Shown: positions 9,093 to 19,713, counted from the first letter of the stretch. The stretch is 64,000 nt of DNA from CAVQCT01 sp964520865 (GCA_964520865.1 CAZFOY010000003.1:1-64000), one strand, 5' to 3'. Program-made: numbers and translations. Notes: a model not told the origin generated them from the sequence alone.

Positions 9093-10181
9093 ATGCTCGA
9101 TATAGTAGAAAAACTGGAAGCCCGGCTCAGCGATATCGATCAACAGATGATCGATCCGGCTGTTCTGTCCAATCAGAAATTGATGATCGAACTGAACCGG
9201 GAAAGACGCCATCTCGAAGACATCCTCTCGGTCGGCAGGGTCTATCGATCCACCCAAATCGGGATCAACGATGCCCGTGAGATTATCGAGGCGGGTGAGG
9301 ACGAAGAACTCGTGGCGATGGCTCGAGAGGAGCTGGCTCAGTACGAAGCGCAGATTGAACAGATCGAAGAGGAGTTCAAGAAGAAGCTTATTCCACGCGA
9401 TCCCAACGATGACAAGGCCGCTATTGTCGAAATGCGCGCCGGGACGGGCGGAGATGAGGCCGGTATATTCGTAGGCGATATGTTCCGCATGTATCAGCGA
9501 TTTGCCGATCTGCATAAGCTCAAAATCGAAATTATGAACTCGAACCCGTCCACGTCCGGCGGGTTCAAGGAAATCATCTTTTCCGTCGACGGTGAGACGC
9601 CGTACGGGATGCTCAAATACGAATCCGGAGTGCACCGGGTCCAGCGGGTCCCGGCGACCGAGACTCAGGGAAGAATCCATACTTCGGCAATCACCGTGGC
9701 GGTCTTCCCCGAAGCTGAAGAGGTCGATATCGAGATCAAGGAAAACGAGATTAAGGTGGACGTTTACCGCTCCAGCGGTCCGGGCGGCCAATCGGTAAAC
9801 ACGACCGATTCGGCCGTACGCATCACCCATCATCCCACCGGACTGGTAGTCACCTGTCAGGACGAGAAATCGCAGCTCAAGAACAAAGTGAAAGCGATGA
9901 AGGTGCTCCGAGCCCGGCTGTACGATCGGATGATGGAAGAGCAAATGGCCAAACAGTCGGCCGAACGCCGCTCCATGGTCTCCACGGGCGACCGATCCGC
10001 CAAGATCCGGACCTATAACTACCCGCAGGGACGCGTGACCGATCATCGGATAAACCTGACCCTGTATCGTCTTGAAGAAATCATGAACGGTGATCTGGAC
10101 GAAATCATCGAAGCATTGCGCGAATTCGAACAACAGCAGAAACTCAAACTGCAAGCCTCGGAGGCGGCCCACAGTTCATGA
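9093..10181 (+). CDS. prfA: Peptide chain release factor 1
   Basis: A 362-residue class I release factor that reads UAA and UAG and releases the nascent chain. The GGQ motif appears as SSGPGGQSVNTTDSAVRI near residues 227-244, and the domain I coiled coil, the RAGTGGDEA motif and the anticodon-like region RVPATETQGRIHTS are present. The PAT-like tripeptide (RVPATE) marks RF1 rather than RF2, and there is no RF2-type programmed frameshift. Its TGA overlaps the ATG of the next gene (ATGA). Confidence 0.97.
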   Translation: MLDIVEKLEARLSDIDQQMIDPAVLSNQKLMIELNRERRHLEDILSVGRVYRSTQIGINDAREIIEAGEDEELVAMAREELAQYEAQIEQIEEEFKKKLIPRDPNDDKAAIVEMRAGTGGDEAGIFVGDMFRMYQRFADLHKLKIEIMNSNPSTSGGFKEIIFSVDGETPYGMLKYESGVHRVQRVPATETQGRIHTSAITVAVFPEAEEVDIEIKENEIKVDVYRSSGPGGQSVNTTDSAVRITHHPTGLVVTCQDEKSQLKNKVKAMKVLRARLYDRMMEEQMAKQSAERRSMVSTGDRSAKIRTYNYPQGRVTDHRINLTLYRLEEIMNGDLDEIIEALREFEQQQKLKLQASEAAHSS

Positions 10182-11164
10182 AGTGGCTCAAGTTTGTCGC
10201 TGCTTTCATACTGACCGTGGCGATGCTCTATATCGCGAGGACCAGCTCGCGGGGAGAACCCGAAGAGTACGTACGGACGGTGAACGGATATTCGTTCGAT
10301 TATCTGTCGGTCCCCAAGGCACTGGAAGATTCCACGGTCGCACTTCCTGTCTCGATCGAAGGCAAACTTGACGAAAACGCCCGGCCAATCTTCCGTATTT
10401 CTCTGACCGGTCAGGATCACTCCGATCTGTCCGGCTATGCCTCCTCCCCGATGATCCAGAGTGACTCGGCTTACGACATCTACTACACGAACGTCACCGC
10501 CGGAAAACGCGGCGGACGATTCTACTACTATTTTGAGATTGCCGATAGTCTGGGCCACCCGATCGCGACCTTCACGGAGAAACCTGGCCAGGCGTTTGTG
10601 TTCAAATATATCGGTCACGTCCCCCTATTGGTGCTCATCGGACATATCCTATTGATCTTTGCGACCTTCTATTTTGTCGTACTTGCCTCGCTTGATTCAT
10701 TGCTCGTGATCGCCGGACGTACCGATGCCCGGATCATGATGAAACGGTTCTTCCAGGCAGCGGCCTGCGCCTTTGTCGGAGGATATCCATTCGGGTTCGC
10801 AATGAATTGGTACGCGTTCGCCGGTTTCTGGGAAGGAGTCCCCTTCGGCACCGATGCCACCGACAACAAGACACAACTGCTGTTCGTATATCTGCTGTTC
10901 GTGGTGTTCTCCGGATTATATTCACTCACCGGTAATTCAAAATTCCGGGACATTTACTCCAACCGTACGCTCGGTTTGATCGGTCTCGGCGCATTCGTGA
11001 TTATGCTCGCCATATACCTCATCCCGCACTCGATTCAATTTTCAGCGGCACTGACTTATAGTGTGTGTTATTCGTTTATCGGACTGTTTGCTTTGCTCTG
11101 GATTATTGGATTCGTGAGAAGCAAATCCTCGTCGGGAAGATTACGGGAGCGCAGCAGCTCGTGA
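10178..11164 (+). CDS. Unknown membrane protein between prfA and prmC
   Basis: A 328-residue protein not recognised as a named family. An N-terminal hydrophobic segment (KFVAAFILTVAMLYIA) is followed by ~130 polar residues of beta-rich appearance, probably outside the membrane, then five or six membrane helices (for example LLVLIGHILLIFATFYFVVL, LGAFVIMLAIYLI, FIGLFALLWIIGFV) and a short Arg/Ser tail. It overlaps prfA by ATGA and prmC by GTGA, so it is translationally coupled to both. Nothing in the sequence ties it to release-factor chemistry. Confidence 0.75.
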   Translation: MKWLKFVAAFILTVAMLYIARTSSRGEPEEYVRTVNGYSFDYLSVPKALEDSTVALPVSIEGKLDENARPIFRISLTGQDHSDLSGYASSPMIQSDSAYDIYYTNVTAGKRGGRFYYYFEIADSLGHPIATFTEKPGQAFVFKYIGHVPLLVLIGHILLIFATFYFVVLASLDSLLVIAGRTDARIMMKRFFQAAACAFVGGYPFGFAMNWYAFAGFWEGVPFGTDATDNKTQLLFVYLLFVVFSGLYSLTGNSKFRDIYSNRTLGLIGLGAFVIMLAIYLIPHSIQFSAALTYSVCYSFIGLFALLWIIGFVRSKSSSGRLRERSSS

Positions 11165-12021
11165 TTGAACATCTCACCCGATTCATCGCCGAAAAAGGAA
11201 AGATCCTTGAATCGGCCGGTATCGATCGCGGCAAGGCTGAAGTTGAATCGATTCTCTGTCACCTCCTCGATCTGGAACGGCTGCAGCTGTACCTTCACGG
11301 CGAGAAGCTACTTACGGATAGTGTCCTGGCAAGATTCGACGATGTGATCGCGAAGCGGGCAACGCGCTACCCGTTGCAGTATATCCTTGGTGAGTCGTGG
11401 TTCTACGGTCGACGGTTCTTCGTCTCCCCCGCCGTCATGATACCCACGCCGGAGACAGAACTTCTGTGCGACGCCGCGATCAGATTCACGAAAGAGCGAA
11501 AATACAAGCGACCCCGAATTGCCGATCTCGGTGTCGGCTCCGGCGTCATCAGTGTCACGCTCGCTCTTGAACTCGCGGACGGCGAAATCACAGGGCTGGA
11601 TATATCCGGAGATGCACTGGAGGTCGCCCGAAAGAACGCCAAGGATCTCAAAGCTGAATCGAAGATTGAATTTCTGCAGAGCGACTATTTTGAACACGTC
11701 CCCGCTGAGCGCAAGTTTGACCTGATCCTTGCCAATCCGCCGTATATATCGGATGACGAGTATAAGTCGCTTCCACCGGAAGTACTTGCCGATCCGAAGG
11801 TCGCCTTGACCTCCGGAGTCGAAGGGCTGGATGCTGTGGGGACAATCCTTTGTCATGCTCCGAGTTTCCTCGCACCGGGCGGCAGGATCATGTTCGAGAT
11901 CGGGTACAATCAGGCAGACAAAGTCGCCAAGATGACTTCGACCGACGACAGATACAAATCGATCGTAATTTTGAAGGATCTGAACGACATTGACCGGGTG
12001 GTCATTCTCTCGTGCGATTGA
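11161..12021 (+). CDS. prmC: Peptide chain release factor glutamine N5-methyltransferase
   Basis: About 286 residues. Family role: methylates the Gln of the GGQ motif in RF1/RF2. The catalytic NPPY is present (LILANPPYISDDEY, near residues 188-201), with SAM motif I IADLGVGSGVISVTLAL and the PRMC N-terminal helical domain (PLQYILGESWFYGRRF, PTPETE). GTG 11161, giving a GTGA overlap with the previous stop, is preferred over an upstream in-frame start at 11065 because the alignment with PrmC begins here. Confidence 0.93.
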   Translation: MIEHLTRFIAEKGKILESAGIDRGKAEVESILCHLLDLERLQLYLHGEKLLTDSVLARFDDVIAKRATRYPLQYILGESWFYGRRFFVSPAVMIPTPETELLCDAAIRFTKERKYKRPRIADLGVGSGVISVTLALELADGEITGLDISGDALEVARKNAKDLKAESKIEFLQSDYFEHVPAERKFDLILANPPYISDDEYKSLPPEVLADPKVALTSGVEGLDAVGTILCHAPSFLAPGGRIMFEIGYNQADKVAKMTSTDDRYKSIVILKDLNDIDRVVILSCD

Positions 12022-12065
12022 TGAAAGACAATATTGTGACCGCTTCACCTTGCGGTCGAACTCTC

Positions 12066-12221
12066 GTAGGGCAGCCTCGTCTTCGAGCCTGCCAGCATAC
12101 ATAACGACAGGCACTGGCCTGTCACCGCTGCGAAAGCAGCCTTGTAGGGCAGCCTCGTCTTCGAGCCTGCCATCATACATAACGACAGGCGCTGGCCTGT
12201 CACCCCTGCGAACGCAGGGGT
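12066..12221. repeat. Two tandem copies of a 78-bp repeat
   Basis: A unit beginning GTAGGGCAGCCTCGTCTTCG is present at 12066-12143 and again at 12144-12221 with few differences. Each copy contains the palindromic AGGGCAG...CTGCC and ACAGGC...GCCTGT arms and ends in a CTGCGAA-centred stem. It lies in the 381-bp gene-free spacer between prmC and nth. The rest of that spacer holds further short palindromes, for example TCAGGAGC/GCTCCTGA at 12292-12312, and no gene. Confidence 0.8.
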
Positions 12222-12277
12222 CCAGATTGAAGATAGATTCCTGCCTGCGCAGGAATGACATGCTTGGTGGCATGTTT
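12197..12277. repeat. Dispersed palindromic repeat, copy 1
   Basis: The stretch begins CTGTCACCCCTGCGAA, includes CCAG...ATTGAAGATAG...TCCTG...CGCAGGAAT, and ends with a GGCATGTTT palindrome arm. A second copy with the same module order lies at 20312-20402 beside an assembly gap. The module is built of several small hairpins, such as CCCCTGCGAACGCAGGGG, and has no coding content of its own. Confidence 0.75.
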
Positions 12278-12402
12278 ACAACCGGACAATGTCAGGAGCG
12301 CGGGGCTCCTGACCTACGATGCCAATGACATGCCTAAAGGCATGGTTCGTCCGGCGGGCTCGAAGCGGGTCCACCCTACGAAGAAATGCTATCTATAAAA
12401 CT

Positions 12403-13071
12403 ATGCCGAAAGAGAGCCTCAAAAACAAAATCAACCGCGCGACCGAGTGCGTGAAGCTCCTGAAGAAGGAGTACCCGAAAGCGGCAACTTCCCTGACCCA
12501 TCGATCCGTCTACCAACTCCTCGTTGCGACGATTTTGTCTGCGCAATGCACAGACGAGCGGGTTAATATCGTAACGCCGGGATTGTTCAAGAAATATCCT
12601 TCGATCAAAGCATTCGCGGAAGCCGATCTCAAAGAACTGGCCCAAGATATTTTCACAACGGGTTTCTTCAACTCAAAGGCGAAGGCAATCAAGGAGTCGG
12701 CTCGACAGATTCTGGAACATCACGGCGGCAAGGTTCCGAAGACGCTCGATGAGCTGGTGAAGTTACAGGGGGTGGGACGCAAGACGGCGTCGGTCGTGCT
12801 CGGCGCCGGATACGGTCTGGCCGAAGGTATCGTTGTCGACACACACGTCGGCCGCATCAGTCGTCTTCTCGGATTTACTTCGGCGAAGGACCCGGTGAAA
12901 GTTGAACAGGATCTCATGAAGATCATCCCGCAGGAGGATTGGATAATTCACTCGCATTTATTGATTTTCCACGGCCGGGCCGTCTGCAAGGCTCGAAAGC
13001 CGGACTGTGCTTCGTGTATCCTCAATCGACTCTGTCCGTTCGGCCAAAAGCAATTGGCCGGGAAGCCCTGA
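12403..13071 (+). CDS. nth: Endonuclease III (DNA glycosylase/AP lyase)
   Basis: About 222 residues. Base excision repair enzyme for oxidised pyrimidines. The helix-hairpin-helix with the catalytic lysine is LQGVGRKTASVVLG (near residues 120-133), the catalytic aspartate is in VVDTHVGR, and the C-terminal [4Fe-4S] loop is C-x6-C-x2-C-x5-C (CKARKPDCASCILNRLCP). ATG 12403 is taken as the start; an in-frame start 28 codons earlier would translate the upstream repeat, which is not part of Nth. Confidence 0.95.
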   Translation: MPKESLKNKINRATECVKLLKKEYPKAATSLTHRSVYQLLVATILSAQCTDERVNIVTPGLFKKYPSIKAFAEADLKELAQDIFTTGFFNSKAKAIKESARQILEHHGGKVPKTLDELVKLQGVGRKTASVVLGAGYGLAEGIVVDTHVGRISRLLGFTSAKDPVKVEQDLMKIIPQEDWIIHSHLLIFHGRAVCKARKPDCASCILNRLCPFGQKQLAGKP

Positions 13072-13101
13072 CCGGCGCATTCTCTGCTCTCCAATTACAG
13101 C

Positions 13102-13130
13102 TTGACACGATATGCTTATCCCTTTAGATT
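13102..13130 (+). promoter_or_regulatory. Sigma-70-type promoter before the dockerin gene array
   Basis: A perfect -35 TTGACA (13102-13107), a 17-nt spacer and -10 TAGATT (13125-13130) lie about 72 nt upstream of the first start codon. The leader carries a short hairpin (CCGGG/CCCGG) just before the GGGGGAGG ribosome-binding site. No other promoter this good was seen before the three following genes. Confidence 0.7.
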
Positions 13131-13202
13131 ATGGATAGATAACTCTCTTCTTCAATCTAAGAATTCACGCAGTCCGGGCCGCGCACCCCGGGGGAGGCTT
13201 TC

Positions 13203-14282
13203 GTGAAGCAGTTCTTGGCGTTTTGTATTGCAGTATCATCGCTGCTTTCTCTTTCTGCCAGTCTTGACGCAACCTCAGTGACTCTCGATCACATCGACGG
13301 TCTCGGACGACCGATGAAATACAGCCCGGACAAGATTATCAATGTGGGTTGCCGCGCTACATTATACTTCCGCTACATCAACGACCAACCCTACCCTATC
13401 GGACTGATTGACAACGGTTTCCGGGTCTGGAACAAGGGCGGCTCGCCTCTGAACCTGATCCATCTCGACACACTGCCGATTGACTTCGGCGCTGGTACCG
13501 GCTGGCGGGACGCTTTCGACCAAACTTTCGGCTTCTACTCGAGCGAGGCTGACCTGCCAGCCTGCACTCTCGGTGTTGGCGGATCAAGTGGCACCGGACA
13601 AGGACTACCGGTCGGGTTCGATGAGATCGCGGTGTCACTCTATGTCTGGTTCTACGTTATCGAATATCAGGACACATTGTGTGTCGATTCCACCTGGTAT
13701 CCGCCGAATCACAGCTGGCTCTGGTCCCCGACCGGAGGCGATCCGGGCGAACGCCCTGAATGGGGCGGTCCGTATTGCTTCCTCGCCGAGATCATCCCCT
13801 GCGGCTATCCGCAGTTTACCGATTGTCATAACGAGATCAATGTCGCCTGGTCGGAGCCGGTAACTCATGACTTTCACGCCGACACCTTCCAGGGGAGCGA
13901 TGTCTTTTACGATATCAACGAAGGTCCCGGACAGATCGACACGGTGACCGGACTCTGGACCGCCTCGATTCCGCAGGAGCAGATCGGTCATCCATTCACC
14001 GTCAGAGTGGCCGCCTGGGAGGAGTGGTGCAGTTCGTGCAATGTTGCCGAGTGCGTTACGACGATGCACGTCTACATGCTCGGCGATATGAATATGGATG
14101 GTGCGTCTGATATCAGCGACCTGATTTTCCTCGCAGACAACATGTTCGGCGATGGTGAACCGCCACAAGTAATCGAGCTTGCGGACGTCAACGGCGATGG
14201 TACCCTCGATATCAGCGATTTAATCTATCTGGTCGATTACATGTTCGGCGACGGACCGCCACCGGTTAATCCCTGGGCGTGA
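13203..14282 (+). CDS. Secreted protein with C-terminal dockerin repeats (paralog 1)
   Basis: A 359-residue protein starting at GTG behind GGGGGAGG. Residues 1-24 are a signal peptide (FCIAVSSLLSLSASLDA). The body, ~25-290, is shared with the next two genes: YINDQPYPIGLIDNGFRVW, WYPPNHSWLWSP, GGPYCF, and Cys pairs such as CSSCNVAEC that may form disulfides or bind metal. The C-terminus holds two dockerin type I calcium loops, DMNMDGASDISD and DVNGDGTLDISD, each with the DxNxDGxxDxxD spacing. No anchor or catalytic motif was seen. Function unknown; dockerins normally bind a cohesin, and none is encoded in the window. Confidence 0.85.
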   Translation: MKQFLAFCIAVSSLLSLSASLDATSVTLDHIDGLGRPMKYSPDKIINVGCRATLYFRYINDQPYPIGLIDNGFRVWNKGGSPLNLIHLDTLPIDFGAGTGWRDAFDQTFGFYSSEADLPACTLGVGGSSGTGQGLPVGFDEIAVSLYVWFYVIEYQDTLCVDSTWYPPNHSWLWSPTGGDPGERPEWGGPYCFLAEIIPCGYPQFTDCHNEINVAWSEPVTHDFHADTFQGSDVFYDINEGPGQIDTVTGLWTASIPQEQIGHPFTVRVAAWEEWCSSCNVAECVTTMHVYMLGDMNMDGASDISDLIFLADNMFGDGEPPQVIELADVNGDGTLDISDLIYLVDYMFGDGPPPVNPWA

Positions 14283-14350
14283 AAAAGATAAATGTGGGTT
14301 AAGGACTTGAATAGAACTACAAACCGGGCTGAAGCTCGGGGGAGGCTGAG
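14283..14350 (+). repeat. Conserved 68-nt spacer, copy 1 of 2
   Basis: The sequence between paralogs 1 and 2 is nearly identical (two differences) to that between paralogs 2 and 3 at 15416-15483. It ends in a hairpin, CCGGGC (14324-14329) - TGAA - GCTCGG (14334-14339), whose 3' arm touches the GGGGGAGG ribosome-binding site (14338-14345). Such a stem could tune translation of each downstream copy. Confidence 0.75.
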
Positions 14351-15415
14351 ATGAAGAAGGCTTTTGTCTCTTTGCTGGTGCTGATGGCCGTGGTATGTCT
14401 GTCGGACAGACTGAATGGATCCTCAGTCACAATTGACTATGTCAACGGCCTATTCCTCGGTGATACCATCGCTTGCCAGGGGACAATGTTCCTGAGGTAT
14501 ACCAACGACAGGGATTATGCTATTGGCGGAATCGACAATGCGTACAGGATTTGGACGGTCAACGGAACTCCACTTGACGTCGCAAACCTCGACACCTTGT
14601 CGGTCGACTTCGGCGGCGGGGCGGGATGGACTGACGCCTTTGATTACATATTCGATATCTACGAGAGAAGATCGTCCCCGTCAGCCTGCACACTCGGCTT
14701 TGGTGGGGTCAGAGGTACGAGTCAAGGATTGCCGGCGGGGTTCAATCAGGCTGTCGCGAAGATAGATGTGAGGTTCTTCTCCGCTGATGAGACTCTTTGT
14801 ATTGATTCCTCGTGGTGTGCGCCTAACCATGCTTGGGTATGGGCTCCCGGTAGCGGAAATCCATCGGAGCGACCGGCTTGGGGTGGACCGTATTGCTTCC
14901 ATTCTACCATCCTCTCTTGCGGCTACCCATTCCTGAGCAACTGCCCTGACACTATCCGTGCCGCATTGTCGGACCTGACTGTCCCGGTTAGCTACGACTT
15001 CCACGCTGATCCGTTCCAGACGCCACCTTCTAAGGTGATATACGAACTGCTCTATGGGCCCGGCTCAATCGACTCACTTACGGGACACTGGGAAACATAT
15101 ATCCCCTTCGGAGAGATAGGGAGCCCGATTCCTCTCACGATAGGTGCTTGGGAGACTTGGTGTACACCGTGCAACATTGCTCGGTGCTCACCGACCATGC
15201 TTGTCTACGTGCTCGGCGACATCAACATCGACGGAACATCGGATATCGGCGACCTCATTTTCCTGGCGGATAATATGTTCGGCGATGGTGAACCGCCACA
15301 AGTAATCGAGCTTGCCGATGTGAATGGCGACGGTACCCTCGATATCAGTGATCTGATTTATCTGGTGGATTACATGTTCGGCGACGGTCCGCCACCGGTT
15401 AATCCCTGGGCGTGA
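14351..15415 (+). CDS. Secreted protein with C-terminal dockerin repeats (paralog 2)
   Basis: A 354-residue paralog of the preceding gene with the same order: signal peptide (KKAFVSLLVLMAVVCL), shared body (YTNDRDYAIGGIDNAYRIW, CAPNHAWVWAPGSGNPSERP, GGPYCF, CTPCNIARC) and two dockerin loops (DINIDGTSDIGD, DVNGDGTLDISD). The last ~50 codons are almost identical in DNA to the other copies while the body has diverged, which suggests recent gene conversion or strong purifying selection on the dockerin end. Start ATG after GGGGGAGG. Confidence 0.85.
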   Translation: MKKAFVSLLVLMAVVCLSDRLNGSSVTIDYVNGLFLGDTIACQGTMFLRYTNDRDYAIGGIDNAYRIWTVNGTPLDVANLDTLSVDFGGGAGWTDAFDYIFDIYERRSSPSACTLGFGGVRGTSQGLPAGFNQAVAKIDVRFFSADETLCIDSSWCAPNHAWVWAPGSGNPSERPAWGGPYCFHSTILSCGYPFLSNCPDTIRAALSDLTVPVSYDFHADPFQTPPSKVIYELLYGPGSIDSLTGHWETYIPFGEIGSPIPLTIGAWETWCTPCNIARCSPTMLVYVLGDINIDGTSDIGDLIFLADNMFGDGEPPQVIELADVNGDGTLDISDLIYLVDYMFGDGPPPVNPWA

Positions 15416-15483
15416 AAAAGATAAATGTGGGTTAAGGACTTGAATAGAACTACAAACCGGGCTGAGGCTCGGGGGAGGCTGAA
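15416..15483 (+). repeat. Conserved 68-nt spacer, copy 2 of 2
   Basis: Second copy of the spacer at 14283-14350, differing at two positions: one in the hairpin loop (TGAG instead of TGAA) and one just before the ATG. The stem CCGGGC/GCTCGG is kept intact, so the change in the loop is structurally neutral. Confidence 0.75.
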
Positions 15484-16557
15484 ATGAAGAAAATGGCACT
15501 GATTCTCCTGACAGTGATCGCAGGCCTTTTTGTTGTCGGCAATCTTGGAGCGACCTCGGTCACGATCGATCACGTGGTGGGTTTATATATTAACGATTCT
15601 ATTACTTGCGGTCCGATCACCTACTATCTCCGCTACACGAATGATCGGGATTACCCAATTGGTGGGATCGACAACGGATTCAGAATCTATACTCTGGGCG
15701 GCGCGCCGTTCCTTATTCCGGAGATTGATACCCTCCCGTGGCCGGGTCCGGACGGTGGCGGTTGGACGACTGAGGATCACTTCGGTCTTATCTTCAGCTT
15801 CACGAGTGGCTACGGTACCAACGACGGCGCCGGTGCCGACACAGTTGGCGTTGGCGGTGCGAAAGGCACCGGAATAGGACTCCCGATCGGGTTTGACTAC
15901 CCGGCAGTCACAATCACTACTGGCCTTCTTGACGTCGGTGACATCCTGTGTCTTGACTCATCCTGGTGCAAGCCCAACCACGCGTGGGTGTGGGCTCCGG
16001 GAAGCGGGAATCCGAGCGAGAAGCCTTCATGGGGAGGACCGTACTGCTATCCTTCCACAATCCTCTCCTGCGGCTATCCCACTTTTGACATTTGCCATGA
16101 TACCGTCAGGACTGTCCTTTCAGACCCGATAGTCCATGAATTTCACGCCAACCCATTTCAGCCACCGCCAAGCGAAGTCGTATATGAGCTGTTTGCGGGT
16201 CCAGGCACTATTGACTCCGCGAGCGGGCTCTGGTCTGCGACGCTGACCAGCGATCAGGTGGGAATACCGATCGACCTGGATATAGGCGCATGGGAGACCA
16301 GGTGCACGCGCTGCAACGTCCAGCACTGCACGTATGTGGTCTTTGCCTACGTACTTGGTGACCTGAACATTAACGGTGCGTCGGATATCGGCGACCTCAT
16401 TTTTCTGTCAGAATACATGTTCGGAGATGGTGAACCGCCACAAGTAATCGAGCTTGCCGACGTCAACGGCGACGGTACCCTCGATATCAGCGATTTGATC
16501 TATTTGGTTGATTACATGTTCGGCGACGGTCCGCCGCCTGTCAATCCATGGCCGTAG
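15484..16557 (+). CDS. Secreted protein with C-terminal dockerin repeats (paralog 3)
   Basis: A 357-residue third paralog. Signal peptide KKMALILLTVIAGLFVVGNL; shared body motifs YTNDRDYPIGGIDNGFRIY, CKPNHAWVWAPGSGNPSEKP, GGPYCY and CTRCNVQHC; dockerin loops DLNINGASDIGD and DVNGDGTLDISD. The first loop carries N for D at the third ligand (NING instead of NIDG), which may weaken calcium binding. The gene is closed by a strong terminator, so the three genes form one unit with the promoter at 13102-13130. Confidence 0.85.
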   Translation: MKKMALILLTVIAGLFVVGNLGATSVTIDHVVGLYINDSITCGPITYYLRYTNDRDYPIGGIDNGFRIYTLGGAPFLIPEIDTLPWPGPDGGGWTTEDHFGLIFSFTSGYGTNDGAGADTVGVGGAKGTGIGLPIGFDYPAVTITTGLLDVGDILCLDSSWCKPNHAWVWAPGSGNPSEKPSWGGPYCYPSTILSCGYPTFDICHDTVRTVLSDPIVHEFHANPFQPPPSEVVYELFAGPGTIDSASGLWSATLTSDQVGIPIDLDIGAWETRCTRCNVQHCTYVVFAYVLGDLNINGASDIGDLIFLSEYMFGDGEPPQVIELADVNGDGTLDISDLIYLVDYMFGDGPPPVNPWP

Positions 16558-16570
16558 AGAATCTACTTTC

Positions 16571-16596
16571 AAGGGCGGATTAACATCCGCCCTTTT
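16571..16596 (+). terminator. Intrinsic terminator of the dockerin gene array
   Basis: Perfect 10-bp stem AAGGGCGGAT (16571-16580) and ATCCGCCCTT (16585-16594), loop TAAC, then TTTT at the 3' side. Confidence 0.9.
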
Positions 16597-16631
16597 GCTT
16601 CATCGACCGGAATCCCCCCTAAAACCGTCTG

Positions 16632-16660
16632 TTGACGGGGCTGTGGTCGGGCGGTATATT
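16632..16660 (+). promoter_or_regulatory. Sigma-70-type promoter for purL
   Basis: TTGACG (16632-16637), 17-nt spacer, TATATT (16655-16660), 26 nt before the purL ATG, which has an AAGGAG ribosome-binding site. No purine riboswitch-like structure fits in the short leader. Confidence 0.7.
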
Positions 16661-16686
16661 CTCCCTTTACATCCTAAGGAGATTAT

Positions 16687-18778
<2,092 letters not shown>

Positions 18779-18811
18779 GCCTGCCTCACCGGCCGAATTT
18801 CGGAAATCGGA

Positions 18812-19531
18812 ATGGCGCTGTACATTTTCTCCGACGCCCACCTGGGATCTTCGAACTCCGTCAACGAATCCCGCAAAGTTGCGAATATCGAGCGCCTCTT
18901 TCGCATGGTGTCGGAGGACGGTGATCGACTGGTCATCCTCGGCGATCTGTTCGACTTCTGGTTCGAATACAAAAACGCCATTCCGAAAGACCACTTCAGA
19001 GTGCTCCGGATGATCGGCGACCTCCGAGACAAGGGAATCGCCATCGACTACGTCAGCGGCAATCATGACTTCTGGATGGATGACTTTTTCGAAAAGCAAC
19101 TCGGCTTGCAGGTTCATCGGGATGCGTTCGATATCGAGTACGAAGGCAAGAAGCTTCATCTGATTCACGGCGATGGTCTGGCGAAGAAAGACCGGGGCTA
19201 CCGCTTCCTGAAACGGGTGCTGCGGAATCGCTTTAACATCTGGCTGTATCGAAAGCTGCCGGTCGACTGGGCTATCCCTCTGGCGAAGGCTGTGTCCGGA
19301 TCATCGCGCGAGTACACTTCCCGCCGCGATCACGACTTCGCTCCCGACTACCGACAGTATGCTTCGGACAGGCTGGCCGACGGCTACGACATTGTTGTCA
19401 TCGGACATCTTCATATCCCGGTCTATGCCGAGCTCAACGGCGGCATCTACATAAACACCGGGGACTTCATCCACCACTTTAGTTACGCCAAACTGGACGG
19501 CGAAAAGGTCGTGCTGGAGTACCTGACGTGA
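18812..19531 (+). CDS. lpxH: UDP-2,3-diacylglucosamine hydrolase-type metallophosphoesterase
   Basis: A 239-residue calcineurin-like phosphoesterase with all LpxH motifs in order: FSDAHLG (6-12), GDLFDFWFE (44-52), GNHDFW (83-88), HGDGLAKKDRGYR, and GHLHIPVY near the C-terminus. LpxH makes lipid X in lipid A synthesis at the inner membrane face, which implies an LPS-bearing outer membrane. The start ATG lies 33 nt after the purL stop. LpxH-like proteins with altered specificity exist, so the substrate is inferred. Confidence 0.85.
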   Translation: MALYIFSDAHLGSSNSVNESRKVANIERLFRMVSEDGDRLVILGDLFDFWFEYKNAIPKDHFRVLRMIGDLRDKGIAIDYVSGNHDFWMDDFFEKQLGLQVHRDAFDIEYEGKKLHLIHGDGLAKKDRGYRFLKRVLRNRFNIWLYRKLPVDWAIPLAKAVSGSSREYTSRRDHDFAPDYRQYASDRLADGYDIVVIGHLHIPVYAELNGGIYINTGDFIHHFSYAKLDGEKVVLEYLT

Positions 19532-19609
19532 CCTCCGCCCTCGCCACCTATCTCGTTACGAGACACTAACTAACGGCCGGCGGCAAGCTGCCGATTATCA
19601 AAATAACTA

Positions 19610-19638
19610 TTGACAACCAATATTGGTGCCGATATATT
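19610..19638 (+). promoter_or_regulatory. Sigma-70-type promoter for the RNA-binding protein
   Basis: TTGACA (19610-19615), 17-nt spacer, TATATT (19633-19638). The predicted transcription start near 19645 leaves a long leader of about 176 nt before the RRM gene start at 19821. The preceding 78 nt after lpxH hold only a small CGGCA/TGCCG inverted repeat. Confidence 0.8.
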
Positions 19639-19713
19639 GGGCATGTATGATAGTTGTCCCTCATTAATCTTTTTTTCAAGGTCTGTATCTTTTTCAGAAT
19701 AATTCAAGGAAAA

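Noticed and set aside
9078..10172. 364-codon open frame on the minus strand opposite prfA
   Set aside because: It is an antisense shadow of a highly conserved gene; its translation shows no domain and the plus-strand gene is certain.
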